DNA of 64,000 bases from Tritonibacter multivorans (GTDB lineage Bacteria > Pseudomonadota > Alphaproteobacteria > Rhodobacterales > Rhodobacteraceae): assembly GCF_001458415.1 (NCBI RefSeq), contig NZ_CYSD01000037.1, forward strand, positions 312,501 through 376,500, given 5' to 3'. Position 1 is the first letter of the stretch. The number at the start of each line of letters is the position of its first letter. Under the pieces are notes generated by a model, which worked only from the letters and a program-made list of their open reading frames with translations, searched no databases and was not told where the DNA came from. Position numbers and translations under genes: made by a program. Positions 52,668 to 61,256 of the stretch are shown piece after piece.

Positions 52668-53452
52668 TAGCGCACCTGGGTTGTGGCCGACATCATTTGG
52701 TCGACGGCGGACAGAACGCGCGCATTCATCTCGTAACCGCGCTGGGCTTCGATCAGTTCGGTGACCTCGCGTACGGCATCAACGGAGCTGTCTTCCAGAT
52801 AGCCCTGACGCAGGGTGCCCAGACCATCTTCACCGGGCGTAGAGGCATTGGGCGCACCAGAGGCTTCGGTTTGGCGGAACAGGTTCGAGCCCATCGCCTC
52901 GAGACCTTTGGGGTTGGTGAAACCGGTCATGGTCAGCTGGCCCAGAAGCTGCGCTTCGACAGCGTCGTTGAAATATGCGTAGACTTCCCCTTCGGCGTTG
53001 ATCGACAGGTTGGTCGCATCATCGGGAATGGTGATGTCCGGCGCGACCGGGTAGCCGTCGTTGGTCACGATCAGACCTTCGGCGTTGCGTTTGAACGAAC
53101 CGTCCCGGGTAAAGGCGCTTTCGCCGCTTGGCATTGTGACTTCAAAATAGCCGTTGCCCTGGATCGCCACATCAAGATCATTGCCGGTTTGCGACAGGGA
53201 ACCTTGCTGCAGGTAAACGGAAACGGCGGAGGGGCGCACACCAAGGCCGACCTGAACACCCGTGGGCAGAATGGTACCGTCGGAAGCATTGACCGTGCCA
53301 GCGCGTGAGACCTGCTGGTAGTGCAGGTCAGCAAATTCGGCCCGGCGGGCGTTGTAGCCAGTGGTGTTCATGTTCGACAGGTTGTTGGAGATGGTCTCCA
53401 CACGCAGTTGTTGTGCGCTCATGCCGGTGGCTGCGATTTTCAAAGCACGCAT
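52667..53452 (-). CDS. flgG: Distal rod protein FlgG
   Basis: The 261-residue distal rod subunit. N-terminus MRALKIAATGMSAQQLRVET with SNNLSNMNTTGYNARRAEF, the FlgG block LDVAIQGNGYFEVTMPSGES and the C-terminal TELIEAQRGYEMNARVLSAV fit well. It follows flgF by 12 bases and shares a base with flgA. Confidence 0.96.
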   Translation of the reverse strand: MRALKIAATGMSAQQLRVETISNNLSNMNTTGYNARRAEFADLHYQQVSRAGTVNASDGTILPTGVQVGLGVRPSAVSVYLQQGSLSQTGNDLDVAIQGNGYFEVTMPSGESAFTRDGSFKRNAEGLIVTNDGYPVAPDITIPDDATNLSINAEGEVYAYFNDAVEAQLLGQLTMTGFTNPKGLEAMGSNLFRQTEASGAPNASTPGEDGLGTLRQGYLEDSSVDAVREVTELIEAQRGYEMNARVLSAVDQMMSATTQVR

Positions 53453-53464
53453 GGGGGTAGCTCC

Positions 53465-54178
53465 TTATTTCATCAAGTTTTCAATGGCATTTCGGACCCG
53501 CTCGTCCTCGGAGGTGAGGAAGCTCTGGCCCATTTCATAGGCGCGCTGGATCTCGATCATGCGGGACATCTGGTGGATGGCGTTCACGTTGGACCCTTCC
53601 AGAAAGCCCTGCAGAAGCTTTGCGTTTTCAGCTGGTTCCACCTCGCCCTCGGTGCTGAACATAACGCCGTCTTCGCGCTTGATCGTGGTGCCTTCGAGGG
53701 GTTGGAAAATACCGATCTGACCCAGCTGGCGGCCATCTGCGCTGAATGTGCCATCAGCCCCGAAAGAAATGCTTTCTGCATCGCCGGGAATGAAAACAGG
53801 CGCCTGGCCTGCATCCAGAACGCGGTAGCCATCGGGGGTGACCAGATCGCCTGCGGCATTGGACGAAAAGTTACCTGCACGGGTCAGGCGGTTGCCGTTC
53901 GGGGTTTCGATCATGAAGAAGCCGTCGCCTTCCAGCGCCAGATCCAACTGCCCGTTTGTCTGGTTTAGGTTGCCCTGTTCCAGCGACGTGTTGCGGATGT
54001 TGCCGCGGGCCAAGGACAGCGATTCCTGACCGGGTGCGGATTTCACATATTCCGAGAAAATCACCCCTTCGGACCGATAGCCGGTGGTGGCAGAGTTCGC
54101 GATGTTGTTTGCAACAACGCGAATTTCGTTCAGCAGGCCGGACTGGCGTGAAATGGCGGAATAGGCAGAGGTAGTCAT
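53465..54178 (-). CDS. flgF: Proximal rod protein FlgF
   Basis: A 237-residue rod protein with SAISRQSGLLNEIRVVANNI and ANSATTGYRSEG at the start, LDLALEGDGFFMIETPNGN, and the C-terminal MSRMIEIQRAYEMGQSFLTS. The distinct start and lack of the FlgG-type N-terminus favour FlgF. It begins directly after the fliQ stop without a gap. Confidence 0.93.
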   Translation of the reverse strand: MTTSAYSAISRQSGLLNEIRVVANNIANSATTGYRSEGVIFSEYVKSAPGQESLSLARGNIRNTSLEQGNLNQTNGQLDLALEGDGFFMIETPNGNRLTRAGNFSSNAAGDLVTPDGYRVLDAGQAPVFIPGDAESISFGADGTFSADGRQLGQIGIFQPLEGTTIKREDGVMFSTEGEVEPAENAKLLQGFLEGSNVNAIHQMSRMIEIQRAYEMGQSFLTSEDERVRNAIENLMK

Positions 54179-54451
54179 TTATACGCCTCCCTGAATGAGG
54201 GGAATGATCGTGCCAGTGAAAAACGTCACGATCGCCTGGGTCATGAAACCCATTGTGATCCAAAGCACCGCGAGGGCACCGGCGAGTTTCGGCACGAAGG
54301 TCAGCGTCATCTCCTGAATGGAGGTGAGCGCCTGAAACAAGCCAACAATGAGGCCCAGCACCAGAGCAGTGGCGAGCAATGGCAGAGCCATCCCCGTCGC
54401 CACCAGAAGCCCCTGGCGCAAGACATCAAAGAACATCCCTTCGGTCATCAT
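54179..54451 (-). CDS. fliQ: Flagellar export gate protein FliQ
   Basis: A 90-residue export-gate protein with two membrane segments (LLVATGMALPLLATALVLGL and LAGALAVLWITMGFMTQAIV) and the family block GLFQALTSIQEMTLTFVPKL. Here it lies within the rod operon, between fliE and flgF, away from fliP and fliR. Confidence 0.96.
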   Translation of the reverse strand: MMTEGMFFDVLRQGLLVATGMALPLLATALVLGLIVGLFQALTSIQEMTLTFVPKLAGALAVLWITMGFMTQAIVTFFTGTIIPLIQGGV

Positions 54452-54454
54452 GGC

Positions 54455-54751
54455 TTAGACCGGCATCCGCAGGATTTCTTGGTAGGCTTCGACCACCTTG
54501 TTGCGGACGGTCACGGCAGTTTCCACCGCAAGCTCGGTCTGGGCCAGAGCCTGAACCAGCGCATGCGGGTCCGCACCGCCGGTCATCGCCTGAACGGACA
54601 CTTGTTCAGAATGCTGCAGAGTGTTGGTAAACTGTTCAAAGCTTGCCTTCATCTGCTCGCCGGGAGAGGCGGGATTATATTCCGGATCAACCTTTGCAGC
54701 CGTTTTAGCTACTGCGTAACCGCTGGTTGCGGAGAGGGAGCGAATATCCAT
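54455..54751 (-). CDS. fliE: MS ring-rod adaptor FliE
   Basis: A 98-residue helical protein linking MS ring and proximal rod. Its C-terminal half carries the FliE signature (VQALAQTELAVETAVTVRNK, VVEAYQEILRMPV). It precedes fliQ by three bases and follows flgC by 29. Confidence 0.93.
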   Translation of the reverse strand: MDIRSLSATSGYAVAKTAAKVDPEYNPASPGEQMKASFEQFTNTLQHSEQVSVQAMTGGADPHALVQALAQTELAVETAVTVRNKVVEAYQEILRMPV

Positions 54752-54780
54752 TCTGGATCTCCATTATTGCTCAGTACAAA

Positions 54781-55173
54781 TTATCGACGAAGAAGATCCA
54801 TCAGGGACGAGGACATTTGCCGCGTCTGGTCGAACATCTTCAGGTTTGCGTCATAGGTACGCTGCGCTTCGCGCGCGTCTGCGATTTCCATCATCAGGTC
54901 CACATTCGACCCCATGTAGTGGCCGGTTTCATCGGCCAGCGGGTGATTGGGATCGTAGATCTGTTCCAGCTCACTGCGGTCCAGTTTCGCCTTGTTCACG
55001 CGCACTTCGCTTACGTCAGTGGCAAGGTCACGCACCGCTTGAAAGGACACGGTTTTGCGGCGGTAGCCGGGCGTGTCTGCGTTGGAAATGTTTTCTGATA
55101 CATGCACCAGGCGTTTTGCCTGGGCCCGCAGGCCGGATGCTGTCACGGAAAGGGCTTGGCCAAATTCACTCAT
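54781..55173 (-). CDS. flgC: Proximal rod protein FlgC
   Basis: A 130-residue rod protein: ALSVTASGLRAQAKRLVHVS, ENISNADTPGYRRKTV, the FlgC block YDPNHPLADETGHYMGSNVD and the C-terminal coil DAREAQRTYDANLKMFDQTR. It follows flgB by 15 bases. Confidence 0.95.
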   Translation of the reverse strand: MSEFGQALSVTASGLRAQAKRLVHVSENISNADTPGYRRKTVSFQAVRDLATDVSEVRVNKAKLDRSELEQIYDPNHPLADETGHYMGSNVDLMMEIADAREAQRTYDANLKMFDQTRQMSSSLMDLLRR

Positions 55174-55188
55174 TGTCCTGATTTCCTA

Positions 55189-55578
55189 TCAATTGCTGCC
55201 GAGGCTGGTGCGCAGGATGGTCATAGAGGACCGGTAAATCGCCAGCGCGCGGTCGTGTTGCCGTTTGGCTTCCACCCCTTTGAGGATTTCTTCCTCAAGG
55301 GTCACAGAGTTGCCATTGGGGTCGACGTAAGAGCTGTCGGCTTGCACGGCCCAGTCGAATCCGCTGCCGTTCGCGCCATTTAGGTGCGACGCGCGAGAGG
55401 CGACCATGTCGCCCTGCGATTCTCCTGCGGCATAGACCTCGCGAAAGGGTTTGATATCCTTTGCCAGGTAGTCAGGTGTATTGGCGTTCGCGATATTCTC
55501 CGACACCAATGCCTGACGTTTGCCAGCATGGGTTGCCATCGAAAAAGCGATCTTAAAAACATTCAGTTTGTCGAACAC
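55189..55578 (-). CDS. flgB: Proximal rod protein FlgB
   Basis: A 129-residue rod protein: VFDKLNVFKIAFSMATHAGK, SENIANANTPDYLAKDIKPF and the C-terminal ILKGVEAKRQHDRALAIYRS. The GTG at 55578 is used as start because GGGAG lies 8 bases upstream and homology begins there; a TTG at 55605 is in frame but unsupported. It heads the nine-gene rod/ring operon and is divergent from fliI. Confidence 0.92.
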   Translation of the reverse strand: MFDKLNVFKIAFSMATHAGKRQALVSENIANANTPDYLAKDIKPFREVYAAGESQGDMVASRASHLNGANGSGFDWAVQADSSYVDPNGNSVTLEEEILKGVEAKRQHDRALAIYRSSMTILRTSLGSN

Positions 55579-55601
55579 CGGGGCTTCTCCCTCGATCAAT
55601 T

Positions 55602-55618
55602 TCAATCAAGGCTTAACC
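55602..55618 (+). promoter_or_regulatory. CtrA-like box between flgB and fliI
   Basis: TCAA-N7-TTAACC, one mismatch from TTAA-N7-TTAACC, in the 89-base gap between divergent flgB and fliI starts. Confidence 0.45.
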
Positions 55619-55667
55619 CTGATTCCTTTAGAAATTGTTTGCAGAGACCTTGTTGGAGAAACCGCAG

Positions 55668-56996
55668 ATGATTTCAGAGCTGGAAGCGTTGAGCCAAGAA
55701 TTGGCCAATAGCCGCCTTTCAACCCCTATGGGGCGGGTGACCGGAATTGGCGGGGGAGAGATTGAGGTTTCTGGCCTCGCGGGGCAGGCGCGCTTGGGTG
55801 ACAGGCTGGTCCTTCGGCGCGGCCCACGCGACGAGGTCTTTGGCGAGGTGCTTGGCCTGAGCGGGGAAGTGGTGCGTATGCTGCCTGACAGCGCGCCGGA
55901 TCGTGCTGCCATCGGCGACCCTGTTCTTCTGTACCCGGTGCCGGAGTTTGCGCCGGATGATAACTGGATTGGCCGGGTCATTGACCCGTTTGGCGCGCCG
56001 CTGGACGGGATGCCGATGCTGCGCGGGGTAGAGGCACGCGATATTATGACAGCCCCTCCCAAGGCCGCAGAGCGGCGCGGATTGGGCGAACGCCTGCCAA
56101 CCGGTCTTTCGGTGCTGAACACCGTTTTGCCGATTGTGGAAGGTCAACGCGTCGGTCTGTTTGCGGGCTCTGGTGTTGGTAAATCCACTCTGATGGCCCA
56201 GTTGGCCCAGAACATGGGCGCAGATGTCGTTGTTATGGCGCTGATCGGCGAACGGGGCCGCGAGGTCAATCACTTCGTCAAGGACGTCTTGGGCCCCGAA
56301 GGGATGAAACGGACCATTGTTGTTGCGGCAACGTCGGATCAATCTGCGCTGGTGCGTCGTCGCTGTGCTTGGTCGGCCATGACAGTGGCAGAGCATTTCC
56401 GCGATCAGGGTAAAAACGTGCTGTTTATGGCTGACTCGGTCACACGATTTGCCGAAGCGCACCGTGAAATCGCTGTTGCGTCGGGCGAGGCGCCGGCGTT
56501 GCGCGGCTATCCCCCGTCTGTGACGCCGCTGATCACCGGTTTGTGCGAACGGGCAGGCCCCGGCAACGCGAGCCAAGGCAATATCACAGCAGTCTTTTCT
56601 GTTCTTGTGGCCGGATCGGACATGGATGAACCCATTGCTGATATTCTGCGCGGGGTTTTGGATGGGCATATTGTGCTCAATCGCGAAATTGCAGAACGCG
56701 GCCGTTTCCCGGCGATCGATGTGTCTCGCTCGGTGTCGCGCAGCTTGCCGGCCTGTGCCACGCCAGATGAGAACGAGATGATCCTTGCTGTGCGCAAGTT
56801 CCTAGGGGCTTACGAACAGTCCGAGGTGATGATCCGCGCGGGTCTGTATTCGGAAGGCAATGATATCACGTTGGACCAGGCGGTGAAAATCTGGCCGGAG
56901 TTGGACGCTTATTTTGGCAAAGCAGACCCGGATGGCATCCAAAACAGTTTCAGTCGCCTGCTCTTGTTGTTGCGCCGGGCTGCCAAAAAGCGCTGA
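55668..56996 (+). CDS. fliI: Flagellar export ATPase FliI
   Basis: The 442-residue ATPase that unloads export substrates. Walker A is GLFAGSGVGKSTLMAQLAQN; GERGREVNHFVKDVLGPEG, FMADSVTRFAEAHREIAVAS and GYPPSVTPLITGLCERAG follow in the usual order. The ATG at 55668 has a GGAG ribosome site 10 bases upstream; an in-frame TTG at 55635 would add unlike residues. It stands alone: fliH and the candidate FliJ are in other operons. Confidence 0.97.
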   Translation: MISELEALSQELANSRLSTPMGRVTGIGGGEIEVSGLAGQARLGDRLVLRRGPRDEVFGEVLGLSGEVVRMLPDSAPDRAAIGDPVLLYPVPEFAPDDNWIGRVIDPFGAPLDGMPMLRGVEARDIMTAPPKAAERRGLGERLPTGLSVLNTVLPIVEGQRVGLFAGSGVGKSTLMAQLAQNMGADVVVMALIGERGREVNHFVKDVLGPEGMKRTIVVAATSDQSALVRRRCAWSAMTVAEHFRDQGKNVLFMADSVTRFAEAHREIAVASGEAPALRGYPPSVTPLITGLCERAGPGNASQGNITAVFSVLVAGSDMDEPIADILRGVLDGHIVLNREIAERGRFPAIDVSRSVSRSLPACATPDENEMILAVRKFLGAYEQSEVMIRAGLYSEGNDITLDQAVKIWPELDAYFGKADPDGIQNSFSRLLLLLRRAAKKR

Positions 56997-57032
56997 CCAA
57001 AGAAGCGTCGCCCAAAGCGGCACAAGCGAATG

Positions 57033-57067
57033 AAAAACGCGCCCCATCAGATGAGGCGCGTTTTTTT
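57033..57067 (+). terminator. Intrinsic terminator between fliI and DUF1217 gene
   Basis: An 11-bp stem (AAAAACGCGCC / GGCGCGTTTTT) with an 11-base loop has T runs on both strands and lies between two convergent genes, so it probably serves both. Confidence 0.9.
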
Positions 57068-57082
57068 CAATAATGGAGGGAT

Positions 57083-58969
57083 TTAGCGGAACAAACTCAA
57101 GACCGCTGAATTGCTCGAGCTGCCCCCAGCACCCCCACCGATCTGGGATGTGGCAAGGTAGCGGTCAATCAGCCCCTGCATGTTCTCAGAGTTGGCGAAA
57201 ACGGAGGGGTCGTCCGAGCCAAGCACTTGCTGTGCCCGGTTTTTATACACGTCCAGCGCAATATCGATATCCATCTGCCCCACTTCTTCGGGCAGGCCCA
57301 GAGCGGCCTGCATGAAGTCGGTCAAAGCCTCTTGCCCCATGATCGTGAACCACATGGTGTCAATGTCCGAGGTCTGATCTTCGTCATCACCAAAGATATT
57401 TTCCAGAAGTGAATCAATATCTTCTTCTTCTTCCGCCGGGAAAAGCTTCTCTAGTTCGCCGCGTGCAAGATCTTCGGTGTATGTCACCAAGCTCGGCAGC
57501 TCGCCTTCAGCTTCTGCATTGGTGCGGTAGATGCTGAAGATGTTGGTGGTGTTGAACGAATTCAGAATCTCTTCGGGGTCATTGGTGCCAAACAGGGCCA
57601 GACCCTGGTTTTTGTATTCAGCCAGTTGATCATCGATGGGTTGCTCATCGAAATCATTTGGCAGTTGGAACGCGGTTTCAAAGAACGATGGCAGTACGCC
57701 TTGTCCCATCACGGCCAGCCATTTGGCGTCCACAGCAGCGTCAGCGTTGGCATCGGCTTCATCCGGCACAACAATATTGAAGATACTGCTGGTGACAGAA
57801 ATCGACCGGGATATGTCTCCGCTGCTCAGCCCCTGGTCCTGTGCGGCGGTTCTGAAGATCTCCATGGTGGCGTCACGATCACTGCCCGTTGCAAATTCGC
57901 GCGGGTCGTCAGTGCCAAAAATATCTTCGGCCTTCCGCTTGACCAGTTCAATGGCCGCTGTTGAGTCAATTCCGCTCAGGTCAGACACATTCAACGCGAC
58001 TTCGAAGAATTCACGCGACTGCGTGTTGTCGAGCAGATCGCTCCAGACTTCGTTGACAGCCGATTCCTCTGCCACCATTGCGCTGAGCAGGCGGCTGCTC
58101 AGTTCCGCAGCTGCACTGATGTCCTCAGTGCTCATCGTGCCTTCGCGTCTTGCTTGGGCCGTAAACAGGGCGGTCACATTCGCGGCATTTTCCGGGGCAA
58201 AGAAGATTGCCGGATCCGAGGTGCCCAGCAGCTCTTCGGCCGAGTCCATATAGGCTTCGATGCGTTCATCATCGTCCATCGTCAGGACGCTGTTGCCCAA
58301 AGAGAATGCGGTATTGAAGAATTCATCAAGAGAATCGCGGTTCAGCATCTCTTGCCATTTTTCCTCGAGCGTCCGGTCTTCTTCTTCTTCTGGGTCGCCG
58401 CCAATTCGGGCAAGGAATTCACTCACCGCATTGTCACGCAAGCTGCCTTCGCTGCCTTCTTCCTGTATGGTGTCGCCCAGCAGTTCCGGGAAGGAGCGTT
58501 GCGCAAAAAGCGCGTTTCGCATCACTTCATCCTGTTCGCCAATGGCTTCCTCAAAGGACGACGTGTTGAAGGCATCGACAACGGACTGCATCGCGCCCTT
58601 GTCGGCAGTTTTCAAAGACTGACCTGGTCCGAACCCAAAGGCTTCGGACAATTCCACATACCGTTGGTCGTCCAAGGTATTGGCCAAGGCATCAGAGGCC
58701 GTCGTGCCTTCGTTCAGGACGCGTTCCAAAAGAGCGCGATAGTCTACTTCTTCTTGCAGCCCAAACGCCTTAACCGCCACCTGCAAGAGGCGACGGTCGT
58801 TCAATAGGTCTTCGCTGGTCTGCACTGCCCCGATATTCTCGAGGAAGTAGTCCGTATCGTTCGAAAGATCCCCGCTTTGCGAGAAAGCTTCGAACTGGCG
58901 GTCATATGTGGACTGGAGAAAGTTCCAGCCCGCTATGCCCTGCGAAGGTATATACGGCGTGAAGGTCAT
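57083..58969 (-). CDS. DUF1217 flagellar protein with four tandem modules
   Basis: A 628-residue acidic secreted or structural protein of the DUF1217 type, which in alphaproteobacteria travels with flagellar genes and has no settled function. After an N-terminal part (LNDRRLLQVAVKAFGLQEEV, LDDQRYVELSEAFGFGPGQ) the same module appears four times, starting at Trp 205, 309, 417 and 540; each has W-x-x-[ML], a phenylalanine-rich helix and a G[TS][SDN]DP turn about 45 residues later. Typical family members, as I recall, are near 250 residues with one such unit. It overlaps flbT by four bases and is the last gene of the fliC-flaF-flbT block. Confidence 0.82.
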   Translation of the reverse strand: MTFTPYIPSQGIAGWNFLQSTYDRQFEAFSQSGDLSNDTDYFLENIGAVQTSEDLLNDRRLLQVAVKAFGLQEEVDYRALLERVLNEGTTASDALANTLDDQRYVELSEAFGFGPGQSLKTADKGAMQSVVDAFNTSSFEEAIGEQDEVMRNALFAQRSFPELLGDTIQEEGSEGSLRDNAVSEFLARIGGDPEEEEDRTLEEKWQEMLNRDSLDEFFNTAFSLGNSVLTMDDDERIEAYMDSAEELLGTSDPAIFFAPENAANVTALFTAQARREGTMSTEDISAAAELSSRLLSAMVAEESAVNEVWSDLLDNTQSREFFEVALNVSDLSGIDSTAAIELVKRKAEDIFGTDDPREFATGSDRDATMEIFRTAAQDQGLSSGDISRSISVTSSIFNIVVPDEADANADAAVDAKWLAVMGQGVLPSFFETAFQLPNDFDEQPIDDQLAEYKNQGLALFGTNDPEEILNSFNTTNIFSIYRTNAEAEGELPSLVTYTEDLARGELEKLFPAEEEEDIDSLLENIFGDDEDQTSDIDTMWFTIMGQEALTDFMQAALGLPEEVGQMDIDIALDVYKNRAQQVLGSDDPSVFANSENMQGLIDRYLATSQIGGGAGGSSSNSAVLSLFR

Positions 58970-59370
58970 TGTGAGCGCACGGCCATAAGCCGTTCCTCAC
59001 GGGGCAAAAGCGCCCGCAAAGCCTTCAGGCAACGATAGTGATTGTCGCTGATGACAGCGTCGGTGGCTTCCGCCAGGGCGCTGCGGCTGTCGGCATCGGT
59101 GAAGACCTGACTCAGCTCTTCAATCCGGCGCAGCATCGGCAGTTTATCTTCTTCGGCATCCACCTCGCCGGCCAGGACCATCTGGGCTGCGTAGCAGACG
59201 CGGCGCACTGGGGTATTGGCTTCTTCGGGATGAATGGCATCGCGAAGGCGCAGGATGTTTGCATCAGGGGTGACAATGGACAGACGGCTGCGGCGATCAC
59301 CGTTTTCGATGACGGCACCGTTGACCAAGACGCGCTCTTTCGGCGCAAGTTTAAGGACCAATCCGCTCAT
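58966..59370 (-). CDS. flbT: Flagellin translation regulator FlbT
   Basis: A 134-residue FlbT: LVLKLAPKERVLVNGAVIEN, GDRRSRLSIVTPDANILRLR and YRCLKALRALLPREERLM. In Caulobacter FlbT acts on flagellin mRNA to hold back translation until the hook is complete. It follows flaF by two bases and overlaps the DUF1217 gene (ATGA). Confidence 0.95.
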   Translation of the reverse strand: MSGLVLKLAPKERVLVNGAVIENGDRRSRLSIVTPDANILRLRDAIHPEEANTPVRRVCYAAQMVLAGEVDAEEDKLPMLRRIEELSQVFTDADSRSALAEATDAVISDNHYRCLKALRALLPREERLMAVRSQ

Positions 59371-59372
59371 TT

Positions 59373-59744
59373 TTAGGACGCTCCGCTCCGTAGGCCACGC
59401 AGGATGGCCGTGTTGATTTCTACCAAGGGCTGGACCGTTGCTTTGCGGGCCAGCACTTTGCTGCTGTGTTCACGCGTGAATTGTGCCAAGTGGAACAGGC
59501 GACCCTTGAGACTGTCGGGCAGTTTGTTCCCAGGCTTGGCCATATCGGCGCTGAAAAGAGCCCAGAGCTTGCGGTTGTCGGTCACCGCACTAACCAGTTC
59601 AGTAAAACCATCGGCACCTTTGGCATTGGCTGCGATCATCCGGTGGGTGATCCGCGCCATGATCTCGTATTCGGTGTCTCTGGCAGTACGGGTGGGGGCT
59701 TTTGCCGCCGCGTAGGCGCTCTTCGCCTTTAGAAGGGCATTCAC
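59373..59744 (-). CDS. flaF: Flagellin synthesis regulator FlaF
   Basis: A 123-residue FlaF: AKSAYAAAKAPTRTARDTEY, the central ITHRMIAANAKGADGFTELV and NRKLWALFSADMAKPGNKLP. FlaF is needed for flagellin synthesis or secretion and works against FlbT in Caulobacter-type systems. It lies between fliC (83 bases upstream) and flbT. Confidence 0.95.
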   Translation of the reverse strand: MNALLKAKSAYAAAKAPTRTARDTEYEIMARITHRMIAANAKGADGFTELVSAVTDNRKLWALFSADMAKPGNKLPDSLKGRLFHLAQFTREHSSKVLARKATVQPLVEINTAILRGLRSGAS

Positions 59745-59827
59745 GTGTTTTCCTAACGTTTTGTTCTACTGATTCTCAGCGAAGGGGGGTCTGGGGCGCG
59801 AAACCACGCCCCAGATCAAAGGTCGTA

Positions 59828-60682
59828 TTAGCGGAAGAGCTGCATCAGTGTGGACGGAGCTTCGTTCGCGATGGTCAGCGACTGAACTGCCAGTTCCTGC
59901 TGGGTTTGCAGCGCGTTCAGGCGTGCAGAGGCTTCTTCCATGTTGGTATCGGTCATGGTGGAGATACCCATGGTCATCGCGTCGGTCAGTTTGCCAACAA
60001 AGTCAGACTGGTCTTCGATACGGGCGGCATCCGCACCCAGTGCCGCGGCACCAGTGATCGCGACTTCCAGAAGGGCCTCGATTTCACCCAGCGCTGTCGC
60101 CGCGGTTGCGGAGTCGGTGATGGAGGTCAGCGACGTGGAGAAGTCCAGGTCCGCTTCGAAATCGACGGTGGAGACGGTGATTTCCACTGCAGTCACGGTG
60201 CCACCTGCGCCTGCGCGGTCAAGCGATGCCAGAACGCCGAGGTCGGTGGTACCAGAACCCGCACCATCAATGTCGGTTTTCAGCAGGTTTGCACCGTTGA
60301 ACTGTGCCGCGTCGATGATCGCAGTCACCTGTTCGGTCTTGGAGGTGATGTCTTCTTGGATCTTGGCGTGGTCAACGTTTTCAGACTGGCCGGAGATGAT
60401 CAGTTCTTTGATCTCGGTCAGTGTGTCAACGATCTGCTCGGCACCGGCGGAGGCAACAGCAACGGTTGCTTCACCAACTGCCAGACCTTGCTCGATGGCT
60501 TCAAAGCCTGCAACGTCGGATTCCATGGTTTTGGAAATCGCGTATACAGCTGCGTTGTCTTTTGCAGTGCCGACTTCTTTACCGGTGGAGATGGACTTCT
60601 GAGTGTCTTCCAGGTCGCTGTTGACAGTTTTCAGAGTCTGCAGAGCAACCATTGCGCCGTTGTTGGTCAGAATGCTGGACAT
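59828..60682 (-). CDS. fliC: Flagellin
   Basis: A 284-residue filament protein. The conserved N-terminal D0/D1 part (SSILTNNGAMVALQTLKTVN, TGKEVGTAKDNAAVYAISKT) and C-terminal coil (LNALQTQQELAVQSLTIANE, ending LMQLFR) are present; the variable middle is short, as in many roseobacter flagellins, without large D2/D3 domains. A GGAATA-rich ribosome region precedes the ATG. The 214-base upstream gap carries a repeated TTAGGAC motif. flaF and flbT follow. Confidence 0.97.
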   Translation of the reverse strand: MSSILTNNGAMVALQTLKTVNSDLEDTQKSISTGKEVGTAKDNAAVYAISKTMESDVAGFEAIEQGLAVGEATVAVASAGAEQIVDTLTEIKELIISGQSENVDHAKIQEDITSKTEQVTAIIDAAQFNGANLLKTDIDGAGSGTTDLGVLASLDRAGAGGTVTAVEITVSTVDFEADLDFSTSLTSITDSATAATALGEIEALLEVAITGAAALGADAARIEDQSDFVGKLTDAMTMGISTMTDTNMEEASARLNALQTQQELAVQSLTIANEAPSTLMQLFR

Positions 60683-60834
60683 AGCGTATATTCCTTAGCT
60701 GGTGGGGCGATTTTACCCCGTAGATTTATCCGTGCTCCGGTATGGAGCTGTTTTCTGACGTCTTCTGACCTTGCCTTGCCCTCGGGCCTCGGCGCCACCT
60801 ATCGATCAGGTGCAGATGGAATTTGGCCCATTAG

Positions 60835-60852
60835 GTCCTAACGGAGTCCTAA
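60835..60852 (-). promoter_or_regulatory. TTAGGAC direct repeat upstream of fliC
   Basis: On the minus strand TTAGGAC occurs twice with an 11-base period, giving TTAG-N7-TTAGGAC, a two-mismatch relative of the CtrA box. It lies about 150 bases before the fliC start and 44 bases beyond the flgN-like stop. Confidence 0.4.
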
Positions 60853-60896
60853 AGGCCAAATTTGCCTTTTTAAAATTTTCTCCAAAACCCAAATGG

Positions 60897-61256
60897 TTAT
60901 GCGCGCTTCTCCAGCTTCATGGCACCATTGGTGGCATAGCGGGCGCGTTGACCACGCGGATCATAGACTTCGAGGCCCTGACGCACCTTGCGCAGCTCTT
61001 GCATGCGGGCCGAGACAGCCTTGATGCCCAGCATTGCGTTTTTCAGCAGATCCTGATTGCGGCTGACCTTGTCGTGCACATCATTGAGCTTTTCATGGCC
61101 AAGATCGTCCTGAGCGTTCAGCTCATCGATCAGCTCTTCTTTTTTGGCCAGAATCGCTTCGAGTTTGTGGAGCTGGCCATTTTTCAACGCGTCACGTTCC
61201 AGTTCGAGCTGGTCGTCCAATGCGTCGATCAAGTCTTGTGGGGTCGGTGTGCTCAT
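60897..61256 (-). CDS. FlgN-like export chaperone (probable)
   Basis: A 119-residue helical protein (LIDALDDQLELERDALKNGQ, LEAILAKKEELIDELNAQDD, LRKVRQGLEVYDPRGQ). The opening LL-x-LE-x-E-x-x-AL type pattern and the size match FlgN chaperones of the hook junction proteins FlgK and FlgL. The ATG overlaps the flgJ stop (ATGA). Sequence identity to enteric FlgN is low, so the call leans on context. Confidence 0.72.
   Translation of the reverse strand: MSTPTPQDLIDALDDQLELERDALKNGQLHKLEAILAKKEELIDELNAQDDLGHEKLNDVHDKVSRNQDLLKNAMLGIKAVSARMQELRKVRQGLEVYDPRGQRARYATNGAMKLEKRA

Noticed and set aside
60851-60873. Terminator hairpin after the flgN-like gene
   Set aside because: The AAAGGC/GCCTTT stem has its T run on the plus strand, away from the minus-strand genes it would need to stop.
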